Assembly: GCF_900110965.1 (NCBI RefSeq)
Contig: NZ_FOFO01000006.1
Location: 1 to 64,000, forward strand
Length of the DNA stretch: 64,000 bases
Source: Ectothiorhodospira magna
GTDB lineage: Bacteria > Pseudomonadota > Gammaproteobacteria > Ectothiorhodospirales > Ectothiorhodospiraceae
Reading direction: 5' to 3'
Numbering within the stretch: the first letter of the stretch is position 1; each line of letters begins with the position of its first letter. The position numbers and the translations under genes are program-made. The notes beneath the pieces are model-generated. The model was not told the origin of the DNA and ran no database searches. It saw nothing but the letters and a program-made list of their open reading frames with translations. Below are positions 18,211 through 26,550 of this stretch, piece by piece.

Positions 18211-19521
18211 TCAACCGTGGAACTGCTCTTCTTCGGTGGAACCGGCCAGCGCCTTGACGCTGGAGGAACCGCCCTGGATGACGGTGGTCACTTCGTCGAA
18301 GTAACCGGCACCCACTTCCTGCTGATGGGACACGAAGGTGTAGCCACGGTCACGGGCCTTGAACTCCGGCTCCTGCACCATTTCCACGTAGTGCTTCATG
18401 CCTTCGCCGCGGGCATAGTTGTAGGCGAAGTTGAAGGTATTGAACCAGTTGACGTGGATACCCGCCAGGGTGATGAACTGGTACTTGTAGCCCAGCGCGG
18501 ACAGCTCATCCTGGAACTTGGCGATGGTCTTGTCGTCCAGATTCTTCTTCCAGTTGAAGGACGGGGAGCAGTTGTAGGACAGCAGCTTGCCGGGGCAGGC
18601 AGCGTGGACGGCCTGAGCGAACTCACGGGCAAAGCCCAGGTCCGGGGTGCCGGTTTCGCACCACACCAGATCGGCATAGGGGGCGTAGGCCACGCCACGG
18701 CTGATGGCCTGCTCCAGGCCGTTCTTGACCCGGTAGAAACCTTCCTGGGTCCGCTCGCCGGTGAGGAACGGCTTGTCGTTCTCATCGTGGTCGGAGGTGA
18801 TCAGGTTGGCGGCTTCGGCGTCGGTACGGGCCAGCACGATGGTGGGCACGCCCATGACATCAGCGGCAAAACGGGCGGAGATCAGCTTTTCGATGGCCTC
18901 GCGGGTGGGCACCAGCACCTTGCCACCCATGTGACCGCACTTCTTCACGGCGGCCAGCTGGTCTTCGAAATGCACCCCGGCGGCACCGGCGGCGATCATG
19001 TTCTTCATCAGTTCGAAGGCATTGAGCACGCCACCAAAACCGGCTTCGGCGTCGGCCACGATGGGCAGGAAGTAATCCACATAACCTTCATCACCGGGGT
19101 TGATGCCGCGGGACCACTGGATCTCGTCGGCCCGCTTGAAGGTGTTGTTGATGCGACGCACCATGGTGGGCACGGAATCGTAGGCGTACAGGGACTGGTC
19201 CGGGTACATGGTTTCGGAGGTGTTGCCGTCGGCGGCCACCTGCCAGCCGGACAGGTACACGGCTTCCAGACCGGCCTTGGCCTGCTGCATCGCCTGACCG
19301 GCGGTGATGGCACCAAAGGCATTTACGTAGCCCTTCTTGGCCTCGCCATTGACCCGCTTCCACAGTTTCTCGGCACCCATGCGAGCCAGGGTGTACTCCG
19401 GCTGAACGGAGCCGCGCAGGCGGACCACGTCAGCAGCAGTGTAACCGCGCTTCACATTTTTCCAGCGGGGATTGTTGGCCCAGTCCGCTTCGAGCGCCTT
19501 GATCTGTTCTTCTCTGTTCAT
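18211..19521 (-). CDS. aceA: Isocitrate lyase
   Basis: Isocitrate lyase splits isocitrate to glyoxylate and succinate, the entry step of the glyoxylate shunt. The product has 436 residues from ATG 19521, chosen because GGAGG lies close upstream and the conserved [14 protein letters not shown] start begins there. The active-site loop [10 protein letters not shown] contains the catalytic Cys; VHFEDQLAA and WCETGTPD are also typical. It ends in a strong terminator. It is divergent from aceK, which regulates the competing isocitrate dehydrogenase. No malate synthase gene is in the window. Confidence 0.96.
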   Translation of the reverse strand: MNREEQIKALEADWANNPRWKNVKRGYTAADVVRLRGSVQPEYTLARMGAEKLWKRVNGEAKKGYVNAFGAITAGQAMQQAKAGLEAVYLSGWQVAADGNTSETMYPDQSLYAYDSVPTMVRRINNTFKRADEIQWSRGINPGDEGYVDYFLPIVADAEAGFGGVLNAFELMKNMIAAGAAGVHFEDQLAAVKKCGHMGGKVLVPTREAIEKLISARFAADVMGVPTIVLARTDAEAANLITSDHDENDKPFLTGERTQEGFYRVKNGLEQAISRGVAYAPYADLVWCETGTPDLGFAREFAQAVHAACPGKLLSYNCSPSFNWKKNLDDKTIAKFQDELSALGYKYQFITLAGIHVNWFNTFNFAYNYARGEGMKHYVEMVQEPEFKARDRGYTFVSHQQEVGAGYFDEVTTVIQGGSSSVKALAGSTEEEQFHG

Positions 19522-19984
19522 AGTACCTCCGCAAGGAAACCTGCAACTTGAGTTGCAGGAGGAATTGCAGCTGCGGTATGACAGCCGCTGGAATCGGTGT
19601 GGGCCTTTCACCCAATGGGCCGCGAGGCTCTGCCCGGTCAAGGGCCGGGTTTTGGGTCATTGTGCCCGCCTGTGGCGGGGGGTGCTGCTCGAAACCTGTC
19701 TTGCGCCACGAGCAGTGACCGGATCAAACCCCAGAGTTTTCCGTTAACCATTTAGCGGAAAGCCAGCAAGGGTAGTCCAGAAATGTTGCCGTGCGGAAAA
19801 TAAATTTCAATATTGAATATTAAAAAATTAAATGCTGATGGAATTTTGGGGCAAATCCGGTTAATACTGACCCCGGTTTCAACCTGGGTTGTCCCCGTTT
19901 ATGGCTGGACATTGGGCGCCCCATCTGGCCATGGATCTGGTAAATTTTCGTTGTCCCCGCCCAGCGACCATAGGTACCCCCGCG
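19522..19984. other. Regulatory region between divergent aceA and aceK
   Basis: This 463-bp stretch holds no convincing gene. It contains an 18-base palindrome in the aceA leader (19541-19558) and a sharply AT-rich island (about 19796-19835) in otherwise GC-rich DNA. Within the island lies a perfect 12-base palindrome, TTCAATATTGAA (19806-19817). The island is the most likely promoter and regulator-binding zone for one or both genes. I could not assign a clear -35/-10 pair on either strand. Confidence 0.6.
19541..19558. promoter_or_regulatory. Palindrome in the aceA leader
   Basis: CTGCAACTTGAGTTGCAG is a perfect 18-base palindrome, 20 bases upstream of the aceA start and just before its ribosome binding site (GGAGG). 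In RNA it could form a hairpin next to the ribosome binding site; in DNA it could be an operator. A further TTGCAGCTGC lies a few bases upstream. Confidence 0.45.
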
Positions 19985-21739
19985 ATGAATGAACGTGCGC
20001 GGCAGATTGCCCGCTCCATCCTGACCGGTTTCGAGCGTCATTTTTCATTTTTCCAGGAAATCACCAGCAGCGCCCGGGAGCGCTTTGAACATGCAGACTG
20101 GGAGGCGGTGCGTGCGGCCTCGGTGAAGCGCATCAGTTCCTACGATGAACGGGTCAACGAAACCCTGACCAAGGTCCGGGCCACCTTTGGCATCCGTACC
20201 CTGGAAGAACAGCTCTGGCAGCGGGTCAAAATTGCCTACATGGACCTGTTGCAGCGCCACTCCCGCCCAGAACTGGCCGAAACCTTCTACAACTCCGTGT
20301 TCTGCCGGCTGTTTGAGCGCAAGTATTACAACAACGACATGATTTTCCTGGAATCGGTGGCCGATCGCCAGGAACTGGCGGAGCGATACCGGGGGTATCT
20401 CTCCTTTCACACCCGTGACGGGGGGGTGGATACCTGCATCTGGGAAATTCTTTCCGCTTTTTACTTCAACCTGACCCACGCCGATCTGTCCAAGGATGTC
20501 CACAACATCGCCCGTGCCCTGGAGGCCCGCTCCGGGTTCGGTCCCGAAGCCATGGGAGATCTGCGTATTGATGTGCTGGAATTTCCCTTTTTCCGCAACA
20601 AGGCGGCCTACATCATCGGACGGGTGGTGCACGAGGGCAACAGTCATCCCTTCATTGTCCCTTTGAACAATATCGAGGGTATGGGCCTGGTGGCCGATGC
20701 CTTGCTCATCACCGAGGAAGAAGCCGAGGCGGTGTTCAGCTTTGCCCGGGCCTACTTTGTGGTGAAAACTCCGGTACCTGCCGCCACCGTCGCTTTTTTG
20801 CAGGATCTGATGCCGGACAAGCCGGTGGCTGAACTGTACATGAGCATCGGCTTTCACAAACAGGCCAAAAACGAGTTCTACCGGGATTTTCTGCACCATC
20901 TGGACAACAGTAGCGATCATTTTTCCATCGCCCCGGGCACTCCTGGTCTGGTCATGGTGGTGTTTACCCTGCCCTCGTATCCCTATGTGTTCAAGGTGAT
21001 CAAGGATCGCTTTCCGCCCCAGAAGGATGTCACCCATGAACTGATCGAACGTCGCTACCTGCAGGTGAAAATGCATGATCGGGTGGGCCGGATGGCCGAT
21101 ACCCTGGAATTTTCCGAAGTGGCGTTTCCCCTGGCGCGGTTTTCACCGGAACTGCTGGAGGTACTCAAAAACGAAGTCACTTCTCAGGTGGATGTGGGCG
21201 GGGACAATCTGGTCATCAAGCATCTTTATATCGAAAAGCGCATGTTGCCTCTGGATGTGTACCTGGAACAGGCTGATGAGGTCTGCACCCGCGCTGCCCT
21301 GGAAGAATGGGGGCTGGCCATCAAGCAGTTGATCGGTGTGAATATCTTTCCTGGAGATTTACTGTTCAAAAACTTCGGTGTGACCGATAGTGGCAAGGTG
21401 GTGTTCTATGACTATGATGAAATCTGCTACCTGACGGAGTGTCATTTTCGCAAAATTCCCCCTCCCGCCTTCCCTGAAGATGAACTCAGTTCCGAGGCCT
21501 GGTATTCCGCAGGTCCCAATGAGATTTTTCCCGAGGAATTTCCCACTTTCCTGAGTACCGATCCGAGAATACGGCGCATGCTGATGCAGTTACATCGAGA
21601 CCTGTTCGACTATCGCTACTGGCAACGCCGACAGGAGGATGTAAAAAAAGGGATTCACGGGGATGTCTTTCCCTACCCCCAGAGCGTGCGGTTTGACACC
21701 CGTCTGCGCCCGGAAGCTCAGGCGGCCAGTTCCCTTTAA
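19985..21739 (+). CDS. aceK: Isocitrate dehydrogenase kinase/phosphatase
   Basis: AceK phosphorylates and dephosphorylates isocitrate dehydrogenase, directing isocitrate to the glyoxylate shunt during growth on acetate. The product has 584 residues from ATG 19985, where the conserved MNERARQIARSIL start begins. The N-terminal regulatory half is followed by a kinase fold with the ATP loop APGTPGLVMVVF, FKVIKDRFPPQK, and the catalytic region NIFPGDLLFKNFGVTDSGKVVFYDYDEI. It is usually co-transcribed with aceBA; here it is divergent from aceA. Its end overlaps the aguA stop by 4 bases. Confidence 0.96.
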   Translation: MNERARQIARSILTGFERHFSFFQEITSSARERFEHADWEAVRAASVKRISSYDERVNETLTKVRATFGIRTLEEQLWQRVKIAYMDLLQRHSRPELAETFYNSVFCRLFERKYYNNDMIFLESVADRQELAERYRGYLSFHTRDGGVDTCIWEILSAFYFNLTHADLSKDVHNIARALEARSGFGPEAMGDLRIDVLEFPFFRNKAAYIIGRVVHEGNSHPFIVPLNNIEGMGLVADALLITEEEAEAVFSFARAYFVVKTPVPAATVAFLQDLMPDKPVAELYMSIGFHKQAKNEFYRDFLHHLDNSSDHFSIAPGTPGLVMVVFTLPSYPYVFKVIKDRFPPQKDVTHELIERRYLQVKMHDRVGRMADTLEFSEVAFPLARFSPELLEVLKNEVTSQVDVGGDNLVIKHLYIEKRMLPLDVYLEQADEVCTRAALEEWGLAIKQLIGVNIFPGDLLFKNFGVTDSGKVVFYDYDEICYLTECHFRKIPPPAFPEDELSSEAWYSAGPNEIFPEEFPTFLSTDPRIRRMLMQLHRDLFDYRYWQRRQEDVKKGIHGDVFPYPQSVRFDTRLRPEAQAASSL

Positions 21740-22764
21740 GGATCGGCAGGCAGTTGCATGGTGACACAATGCAGGCTGCCGAACTGATGAATCAGGGCAC
21801 GGCAGTCGATGCCGACTATGTCCCGATCTGGAAATGCCTGGGCCAGCCGGGCCAGGCAGATCCTGTCGTTGGGATCGCCATAGGTGGGTACCAGCACCGC
21901 CCCATTAATGATCAAAAAGTTGGCATGGGTGGCGGGCAGTCGTTGCCCTTCCTCGTTATGGATGGGGGCCGGCAGGGGCAACGGGATCAGATGGTAGGGT
22001 TCACCTGCAGGCGTTCTGAAGGTCTCCAGTTCTGCGGTCATGGCGGCCAGCGGCCCGTGGTGGGGGTCCTGCGGGTCTTCACAGACCACATGGGCAATGG
22101 TATCCGGGCTGCACAGTCGGGCCAGGGTGTCCACATGGCTGTCGGTATCGTCCCCTGCAAGATGTCCTTGGCTCAGCCACAGGATGCGTTCCACACCCAA
22201 CTCCCGCCGTAGTACGGCCTCGATGCCGGCCTCGTCCAGGTCGGGATTGCGGGTGGGGGTGAGCAGGCACTGGCGGGTGGTGAGCAGGGTGCCCAGACCG
22301 TCCGACTCGATGGCGCCCCCTTCCAGCACGAAGTCCACCGAAGTCAGGGGCAGATTGCCAAAGACCCCTTGTGGGTGCAGTCGCCGGGTGATGGCATTAT
22401 CCGCCTTTGCCGGATACTTGCCGCCCCAGCCGTTGAAGGTGAAGTCCAGCATCAGCAGGCCGTCGTCGGCCAGCACGGTGATGGGGCCATGATCCCGCGC
22501 CCAGGTATCATCGGCGGGGGCCAGTCCGGTGATGACCTGGGTCATATCCACGCCCGCCCGTGCAAGGTGTTGGCAGACATGGGCTTGATGGGCCGCATTC
22601 TGACAGGTGACCACCAGACCCTGACGCAGGGTGACCTCATGGGCAATCCGGCAGAAAACCGCTTCGGCCTGTTTCAGGATTGGTGCCCAATCGGTATCCG
22701 GGTGGGGCCAGGTGAGCATCACGGCGCTTTGGGGTGCCCATTCAGGAAGCAGGGTACGGGACAT
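21736..22764 (-). CDS. aguA: Agmatine deiminase (peptidyl-arginine deiminase family)
   Basis: Agmatine deiminase converts agmatine to N-carbamoylputrescine in polyamine synthesis. The product has 342 residues from ATG 22764 (MSRTLLPEWAPQSAVMLTWPH). Family residues are present: WARDHGPI, FNGWGGKY, the His in DTDSHVDTLA, and the C-terminal catalytic Cys in GSLHCVTMQLP. The usual partner aguB (carbamoylputrescine amidase) is not adjacent. It follows the small periplasmic gene by 38 bases and converges on aceK. Confidence 0.9.
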   Translation of the reverse strand: MSRTLLPEWAPQSAVMLTWPHPDTDWAPILKQAEAVFCRIAHEVTLRQGLVVTCQNAAHQAHVCQHLARAGVDMTQVITGLAPADDTWARDHGPITVLADDGLLMLDFTFNGWGGKYPAKADNAITRRLHPQGVFGNLPLTSVDFVLEGGAIESDGLGTLLTTRQCLLTPTRNPDLDEAGIEAVLRRELGVERILWLSQGHLAGDDTDSHVDTLARLCSPDTIAHVVCEDPQDPHHGPLAAMTAELETFRTPAGEPYHLIPLPLPAPIHNEEGQRLPATHANFLIINGAVLVPTYGDPNDRICLARLAQAFPDRDIVGIDCRALIHQFGSLHCVTMQLPADP

Positions 22765-22802
22765 GGCAGTCTCTTTGGTGGATGGGCTGGGAGATTGATG
22801 GT

Positions 22803-23105
22803 TTAGGGGGTATCGGCCCACTGGCCAAACACCACGGTATGAATCACATGGGCACCTTCAAAGACCACGGCAAACTGATCATAGTCCCAACGGGTGATGG
22901 GGGGCTGTCCCACCGTGGGATGCCGGGTGTGGGGTTCGCCGTGGTAGCGGATGACCGTGTTTTGATGCATGCCACGCTGGGGCTGTTCCGACAATCGCAC
23001 CACTTGCGGCTCCCCGTTGGGCATGACCAGAACATCAGCAGCCACGGGGGACCCCATAAGCAGGGCTCCGGCAAGGACTGTACGCAAGGCATACATGCTT
23101 GACAT
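22803..23105 (-). CDS. Small predicted periplasmic protein of unknown function
   Basis: The product has 100 residues. The start is set at ATG 23105, with GGAA 7 bases upstream, because it begins a signal peptide (MSSMYALRTVLAGALLMGSPVAA). The mature part of about 75 residues contains GMHQNTVIRYHGEP and VGQPPITRWDYDQFAVVFE. This resembles a small conserved gammaproteobacterial family that pairs a short repeat-like strand motif with PPITRW. No function is known to me. It is probably co-transcribed with aguA and is divergent from sfsA. Confidence 0.7.
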   Translation of the reverse strand: MSSMYALRTVLAGALLMGSPVAADVLVMPNGEPQVVRLSEQPQRGMHQNTVIRYHGEPHTRHPTVGQPPITRWDYDQFAVVFEGAHVIHTVVFGQWADTP

Positions 23106-23180
23106 CGTGATTCCAAAGTCGAGTGATGTGCCTGAATATAGCATTCCCTTCACACATTTATTCATGGAGTTTCCGCTTCG

Positions 23181-23882
23181 ATGATATTTTCCCAGCCCCT
23201 GATCCCCGGCAAGCTGCAGCGGCGTTACAAGCGTTTTCTGGCCGATGTGCTGATGGACGATGGTGAGATCCTCACTGCCCATTGCCCCAATACCGGTGCC
23301 ATGCTGGGTTGTATGACACCAGGGTCACGGGTCTGGTTGAGCCGGTCTGATGATCCCAGACGCAAGTACCCTCATACCTGGGAAATGGTGGAGGCCGATG
23401 GAGTGATGGTGGGGATCCATACCGGTCGCAGCAATGCCCTGGTGGAGGAGGCAATCCGCGCTGGCAGGGTGCCGGAGCTGGCGGGGTTCACTCAACTGCG
23501 CCGGGAGGTGAGCTATGGTCAGCATAACAGCCGCATTGATCTGCTGCTGCATCTGGAAGGGAGAGACTGCTATGTGGAGGTGAAAAATGTCACCGCTGCG
23601 GTGCAGGGGGGCGTGGCCCTGTTTCCCGACGCGGTATCCAGTCGCGCCAGCAAACATCTGCGGGAGTTGATGGCCATGGTGGAAGCCGGGCATCGGGCAA
23701 TGCTGATTTTTTGTGTCCAGCGGGAGGATGTACAGTGTGTCCGGCCTGCAGATTCCATCGACCCTGAGTACGGGATGTGGCTGCGCCGTGCCCGTGACGC
23801 CGGGGTGGAGACCCTGGCGCTGGGTGCCCAGGTCTCACCGGACCGGATTGAACTGATACGTCCCCTGCCAGTGGATATGTGA
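23181..23882 (+). CDS. sfsA: SfsA family protein (sugar fermentation stimulation / DNA-binding)
   Basis: The 233-residue product matches SfsA throughout: LQRRYKRFLADVLMDDGE, TAHCPNTGAMLGC, YVEVKNVTAAVQGGVALFPDAVSSRASKHL. In E. coli SfsA was linked to maltose fermentation. The D...E.K pattern (RIDLLLH ... YVEVKNVT) resembles restriction-endonuclease-like nuclease folds, so its molecular role is uncertain. It is a single gene, divergent from the small periplasmic protein. Confidence 0.93.
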   Translation: MIFSQPLIPGKLQRRYKRFLADVLMDDGEILTAHCPNTGAMLGCMTPGSRVWLSRSDDPRRKYPHTWEMVEADGVMVGIHTGRSNALVEEAIRAGRVPELAGFTQLRREVSYGQHNSRIDLLLHLEGRDCYVEVKNVTAAVQGGVALFPDAVSSRASKHLRELMAMVEAGHRAMLIFCVQREDVQCVRPADSIDPEYGMWLRRARDAGVETLALGAQVSPDRIELIRPLPVDM

Positions 23883-23891
23883 CCATATCCA

Positions 23892-23954
23892 GGGCAGCTT
23901 GCCGCCTTGAGGGATGGGGCTGCCCGGTGAAGAAACAGCCGGTAACCATATAAT
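23892..23954 (+). promoter_or_regulatory. Hairpin after sfsA and -10 element before the Lol permease gene
   Basis: GGGCAGC (23892-23898) pairs with GCTGCCC (23919-23925) around a 20-base loop, without a T-run; it is at best a weak terminator of sfsA. A perfect TATAAT (23949-23954) lies 29 bases before the permease start, but no good -35 box is seen at 16-18 bases. Confidence 0.35.
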
Positions 23955-23983
23955 TTCAACCTGGCCTGTGATTTAATCCGCCC

Positions 23984-25231
23984 ATGTTTCGACCCCTTGA
24001 GATCTTTGTCGGCCTGCGCTACACCCGCGCCAAGCGCCGCAATCATTTTATCTCCTTCATCTCCCTGATCTCCATGATGGGGGTCGCCCTGGGCGTGACC
24101 GCGTTAATTACGGTGTTGTCGGTGATGAACGGCTTTGAACGGGAACTGCGGGAGCGCATCCTGGGCATGACTTCCCACGCTACCATTGCCGAGTTCGATG
24201 GCCGCCTGCGCCATTGGCCCGAGGTGATGGCCCAGGTGGAGGGGGCCGAGCGGGTGGTGGGCGTGGCGCCATTTGTGGAAGCAGAAGGCATGTTCTCCAG
24301 TGGCCGGCAGGTGAGCGGTGCCATGATCCGTGGCGTGGTGCCCGACCTGGAGGCCAGGGTTTCCCAGGTGGGTGAACACATTATCCTGGGCGAGATGGAG
24401 GGGTTACAGCCGGGGCGCTTTGGTGTGGTGCTGGGACGAGAACTGGCCCTGGCCCTGGGGGTCGGTCTGGGGGATCGGGTGACCCTGATCACACCCCAGG
24501 CTGCGGTGACTCCGGTGGGCGTGTTGCCCCGTATGCGTCGCCTGGATGTGGTGGGAATATTCGAGGTGGGGATGTTTGAATATGACCGCAGTAGCGCCTT
24601 CATTCACCTGGATGATGCCCGGCAGATTTACCGGCTGGACGATGCCGTGACCGGGTTGCGCCTGAAACTGGATGACATGATGCGGGCACCGCTGATTGCC
24701 CGACAGGTGGCCGCCGAGTTGGACGGGCGGTTCTGGGTCAATGACTGGACCCGCCAGCATGCCAATTTCTTCCGGGCGGTGCAGACGGAAAAAACCATCA
24801 TGTTCATCATCCTGTCCCTGATCGTGGCGGTGGCGGCCTTTAACATTGTCTCTACCTTGGTGATGGTGGTGATTGACAAGCAATCGGACATTGCCATCCT
24901 GCGCACCCTGGGCATGACGCCATTGTCGGTGATGTTGGTGTTCATGGTTCAGGGAACGTTGATCGGGCTGGTGGGCACAGTGCTCGGGGTGATCGGAGGG
25001 GTCAGTCTGGCCCTGAACGTGGAAACCATCGTGCCCGCCATTGAATCCCTCCTGGGACTTAAATTCCTGTCGCCGGATGTGTACTACATCTCCGATCTGC
25101 CCTCGGACCTCAAGCTGTACGATGTGACGCGGGTGGGTCTGCTGGCTTTTGGGTTGACGGTGGTGGCCACCCTGTATCCGGCCTGGCGAGCTTCCCGCAC
25201 CCAGCCGGCTGACGCCCTTCGCTACGATTAA
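23984..25231 (+). CDS. lolC: Lipoprotein-releasing ABC transporter permease (LolC/LolE/LolF type)
   Basis: The permease extracts outer-membrane lipoproteins from the inner membrane for hand-over to LolA. The product has 415 residues: one N-terminal membrane segment (FISFISLISMMGVALGVTALITVLSVMNG), a large periplasmic domain, and three C-terminal segments starting with FIILSLIVAVAAFNIVSTLVM. The opening RPLEIFVGLRYTRAKRRNHFISFIS is typical of LolC and LolE. Only one permease gene accompanies lolD, so it probably works as a homodimer (LolF-like) unless a second permease lies elsewhere. Confidence 0.93.
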   Translation: MFRPLEIFVGLRYTRAKRRNHFISFISLISMMGVALGVTALITVLSVMNGFERELRERILGMTSHATIAEFDGRLRHWPEVMAQVEGAERVVGVAPFVEAEGMFSSGRQVSGAMIRGVVPDLEARVSQVGEHIILGEMEGLQPGRFGVVLGRELALALGVGLGDRVTLITPQAAVTPVGVLPRMRRLDVVGIFEVGMFEYDRSSAFIHLDDARQIYRLDDAVTGLRLKLDDMMRAPLIARQVAAELDGRFWVNDWTRQHANFFRAVQTEKTIMFIILSLIVAVAAFNIVSTLVMVVIDKQSDIAILRTLGMTPLSVMLVFMVQGTLIGLVGTVLGVIGGVSLALNVETIVPAIESLLGLKFLSPDVYYISDLPSDLKLYDVTRVGLLAFGLTVVATLYPAWRASRTQPADALRYD

Positions 25232-25243
25232 CGGGAGAACAGC

Positions 25244-26008
25244 ATGGTGGATCGGCAACCTGTGATCCAGTGCCAGGGCCTGGGTAAAACCTTTGACGAA
25301 GGCGGACTGGCGGTCACGGTCCTGAGTGCCGTGGACCTGGCGGTGCAGCCGGGGGAAAAACTGGCCATTGTGGGGACTTCCGGCAGTGGCAAAAGTACCC
25401 TGTTGCATTTGTTGGGAGGGCTGGATTTGCCCAGTCAGGGCACCGTCAGCATCTGCGGCCAGGATGTGGCCCGCCTGTCCGATGCCCGGCGTGGTCGGCT
25501 GCGCAATCGGCATCTGGGGTTCATCTATCAGTTTCATCACCTGCTGCCAGAGTTTACCGCTCTGGAAAACGTGGCCATGCCTTTGCTGATCCGTGGTGAG
25601 CCGCCCGCCAAGGCGGCAGAGCAGGCCAAAAACCTGCTGACCCAGGTGGGCCTGGCAGAGCGGATCGCCCACAAGCCAGGGGAACTGTCCGGTGGAGAGC
25701 GGCAACGGGCGGCCATTGCCCGCGCCCTGATCACCGATCCTCAGGCCGTGTTGGCCGATGAACCCACCGGTAATCTGGACCGGGCCCGGGCAGAGGAAAT
25801 CTTCCAGCTGATGCTGCATCTGAACCGTCAGTTGGGCACTGCCTTTGTGGTGGTCACCCATGACATGCAACTGGCAGAGCGCATGGACCGGATCATGATG
25901 CTGGAAGCCGGTCAGCTACGACCGTGGTGTCGATCCACCCCGGCGGCCCAGACGGGGCAGACGTCGCCGCTTGAGATCCAGTCGTCGCAGGATATGCAGT
26001 CGCCATAG
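25244..26008 (+). CDS. lolD: Lipoprotein-releasing ABC transporter ATPase LolD
   Basis: LolD is the ATPase of the lipoprotein exporter. The product has 254 residues. Walker A is [16 protein letters not shown], the signature is [15 protein letters not shown], and Walker B is [12 protein letters not shown], followed by VVTHD. The last 30 or so residues (from about [10 protein letters not shown]) are unlike the family; they are encoded where the gene runs 93 bases into the end of the opposite-strand DUF2062 gene. GGGAG precedes the ATG, 12 bases after the permease stop. Confidence 0.95.
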   Translation: MVDRQPVIQCQGLGKTFDEGGLAVTVLSAVDLAVQPGEKLAIVGTSGSGKSTLLHLLGGLDLPSQGTVSICGQDVARLSDARRGRLRNRHLGFIYQFHHLLPEFTALENVAMPLLIRGEPPAKAAEQAKNLLTQVGLAERIAHKPGELSGGERQRAAIARALITDPQAVLADEPTGNLDRARAEEIFQLMLHLNRQLGTAFVVVTHDMQLAERMDRIMMLEAGQLRPWCRSTPAAQTGQTSPLEIQSSQDMQSP

Positions 26009-26467
26009 CAACCGGATGGCAATATATCCCCCCAGTCCTGCAGTGACGCTCATGACCAGGCTGCCCAGCAGCAGCGGTTTCCAGATCACCACCAGTTCTC
26101 CGGTGAACCAGGACAGGTTCAACTCAAAGGACAGGCCCCTGGGTGGCTCTCCCATCAGGAATCGCCCGATGGTATACGCGGCATAGTAGATGGGGGCCAT
26201 GGTGACCGGATTGCTGATCCATACCAGCAGGACGGCAATGGGCAGGTTCACCCGGACAATGATGGCCAGGGCCGCTGCGGTCAGCATTTGGGCCGGAATG
26301 GGCAAAAAAGCCACGAACAACCCCACACCGAAGGCGCCGGCTACAGAGCGTCGGTTCAGGTGCCACAGGTTAGGGTCATTGAGGACTGCGCCGAAAAAAC
26401 GTAGAGATTCATGCTCCCTGACTTTGTGGTAAGTTGGAAACAGGCTCTTGATGAGCTTTTTTGCCAT
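25916..26467 (-). CDS. DUF2062 membrane protein
   Basis: The product has 183 residues with the DUF2062 layout: N-terminal [16 protein letters not shown], then [29 protein letters not shown], a second hydrophobic segment ([23 protein letters not shown]), and a third near the C-terminus ([20 protein letters not shown]), followed by a very basic tail. The function is not known; some relatives are fused to glycosyltransferases. The gene overlaps lolD tail to tail by 93 bp. Confidence 0.88.
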   Translation of the reverse strand: MAKKLIKSLFPTYHKVREHESLRFFGAVLNDPNLWHLNRRSVAGAFGVGLFVAFLPIPAQMLTAAALAIIVRVNLPIAVLLVWISNPVTMAPIYYAAYTIGRFLMGEPPRGLSFELNLSWFTGELVVIWKPLLLGSLVMSVTAGLGGYIAIRLLWRLHILRRLDLKRRRLPRLGRRGGSTPRS

Positions 26468-26550
26468 GGATGATTGCAGGGTTCAAGACGCCCCGGAGTG
26501 CAAGTCTCGGTAGGGCTGTCCGTTATGGATTCGATTCCAGGGAGTGGAAG

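Noticed and set aside
24404-25870. Long minus-strand frame of 488 codons opposite lolC/lolD
   Set aside because: Composition (His/Gln/Pro-rich) and full overlap with two clear Lol genes mark it as a shadow frame. The same applies to the long frames opposite msbA (30493-32232), cheA (52937-55255) and the DUF5610 gene (724-1818).
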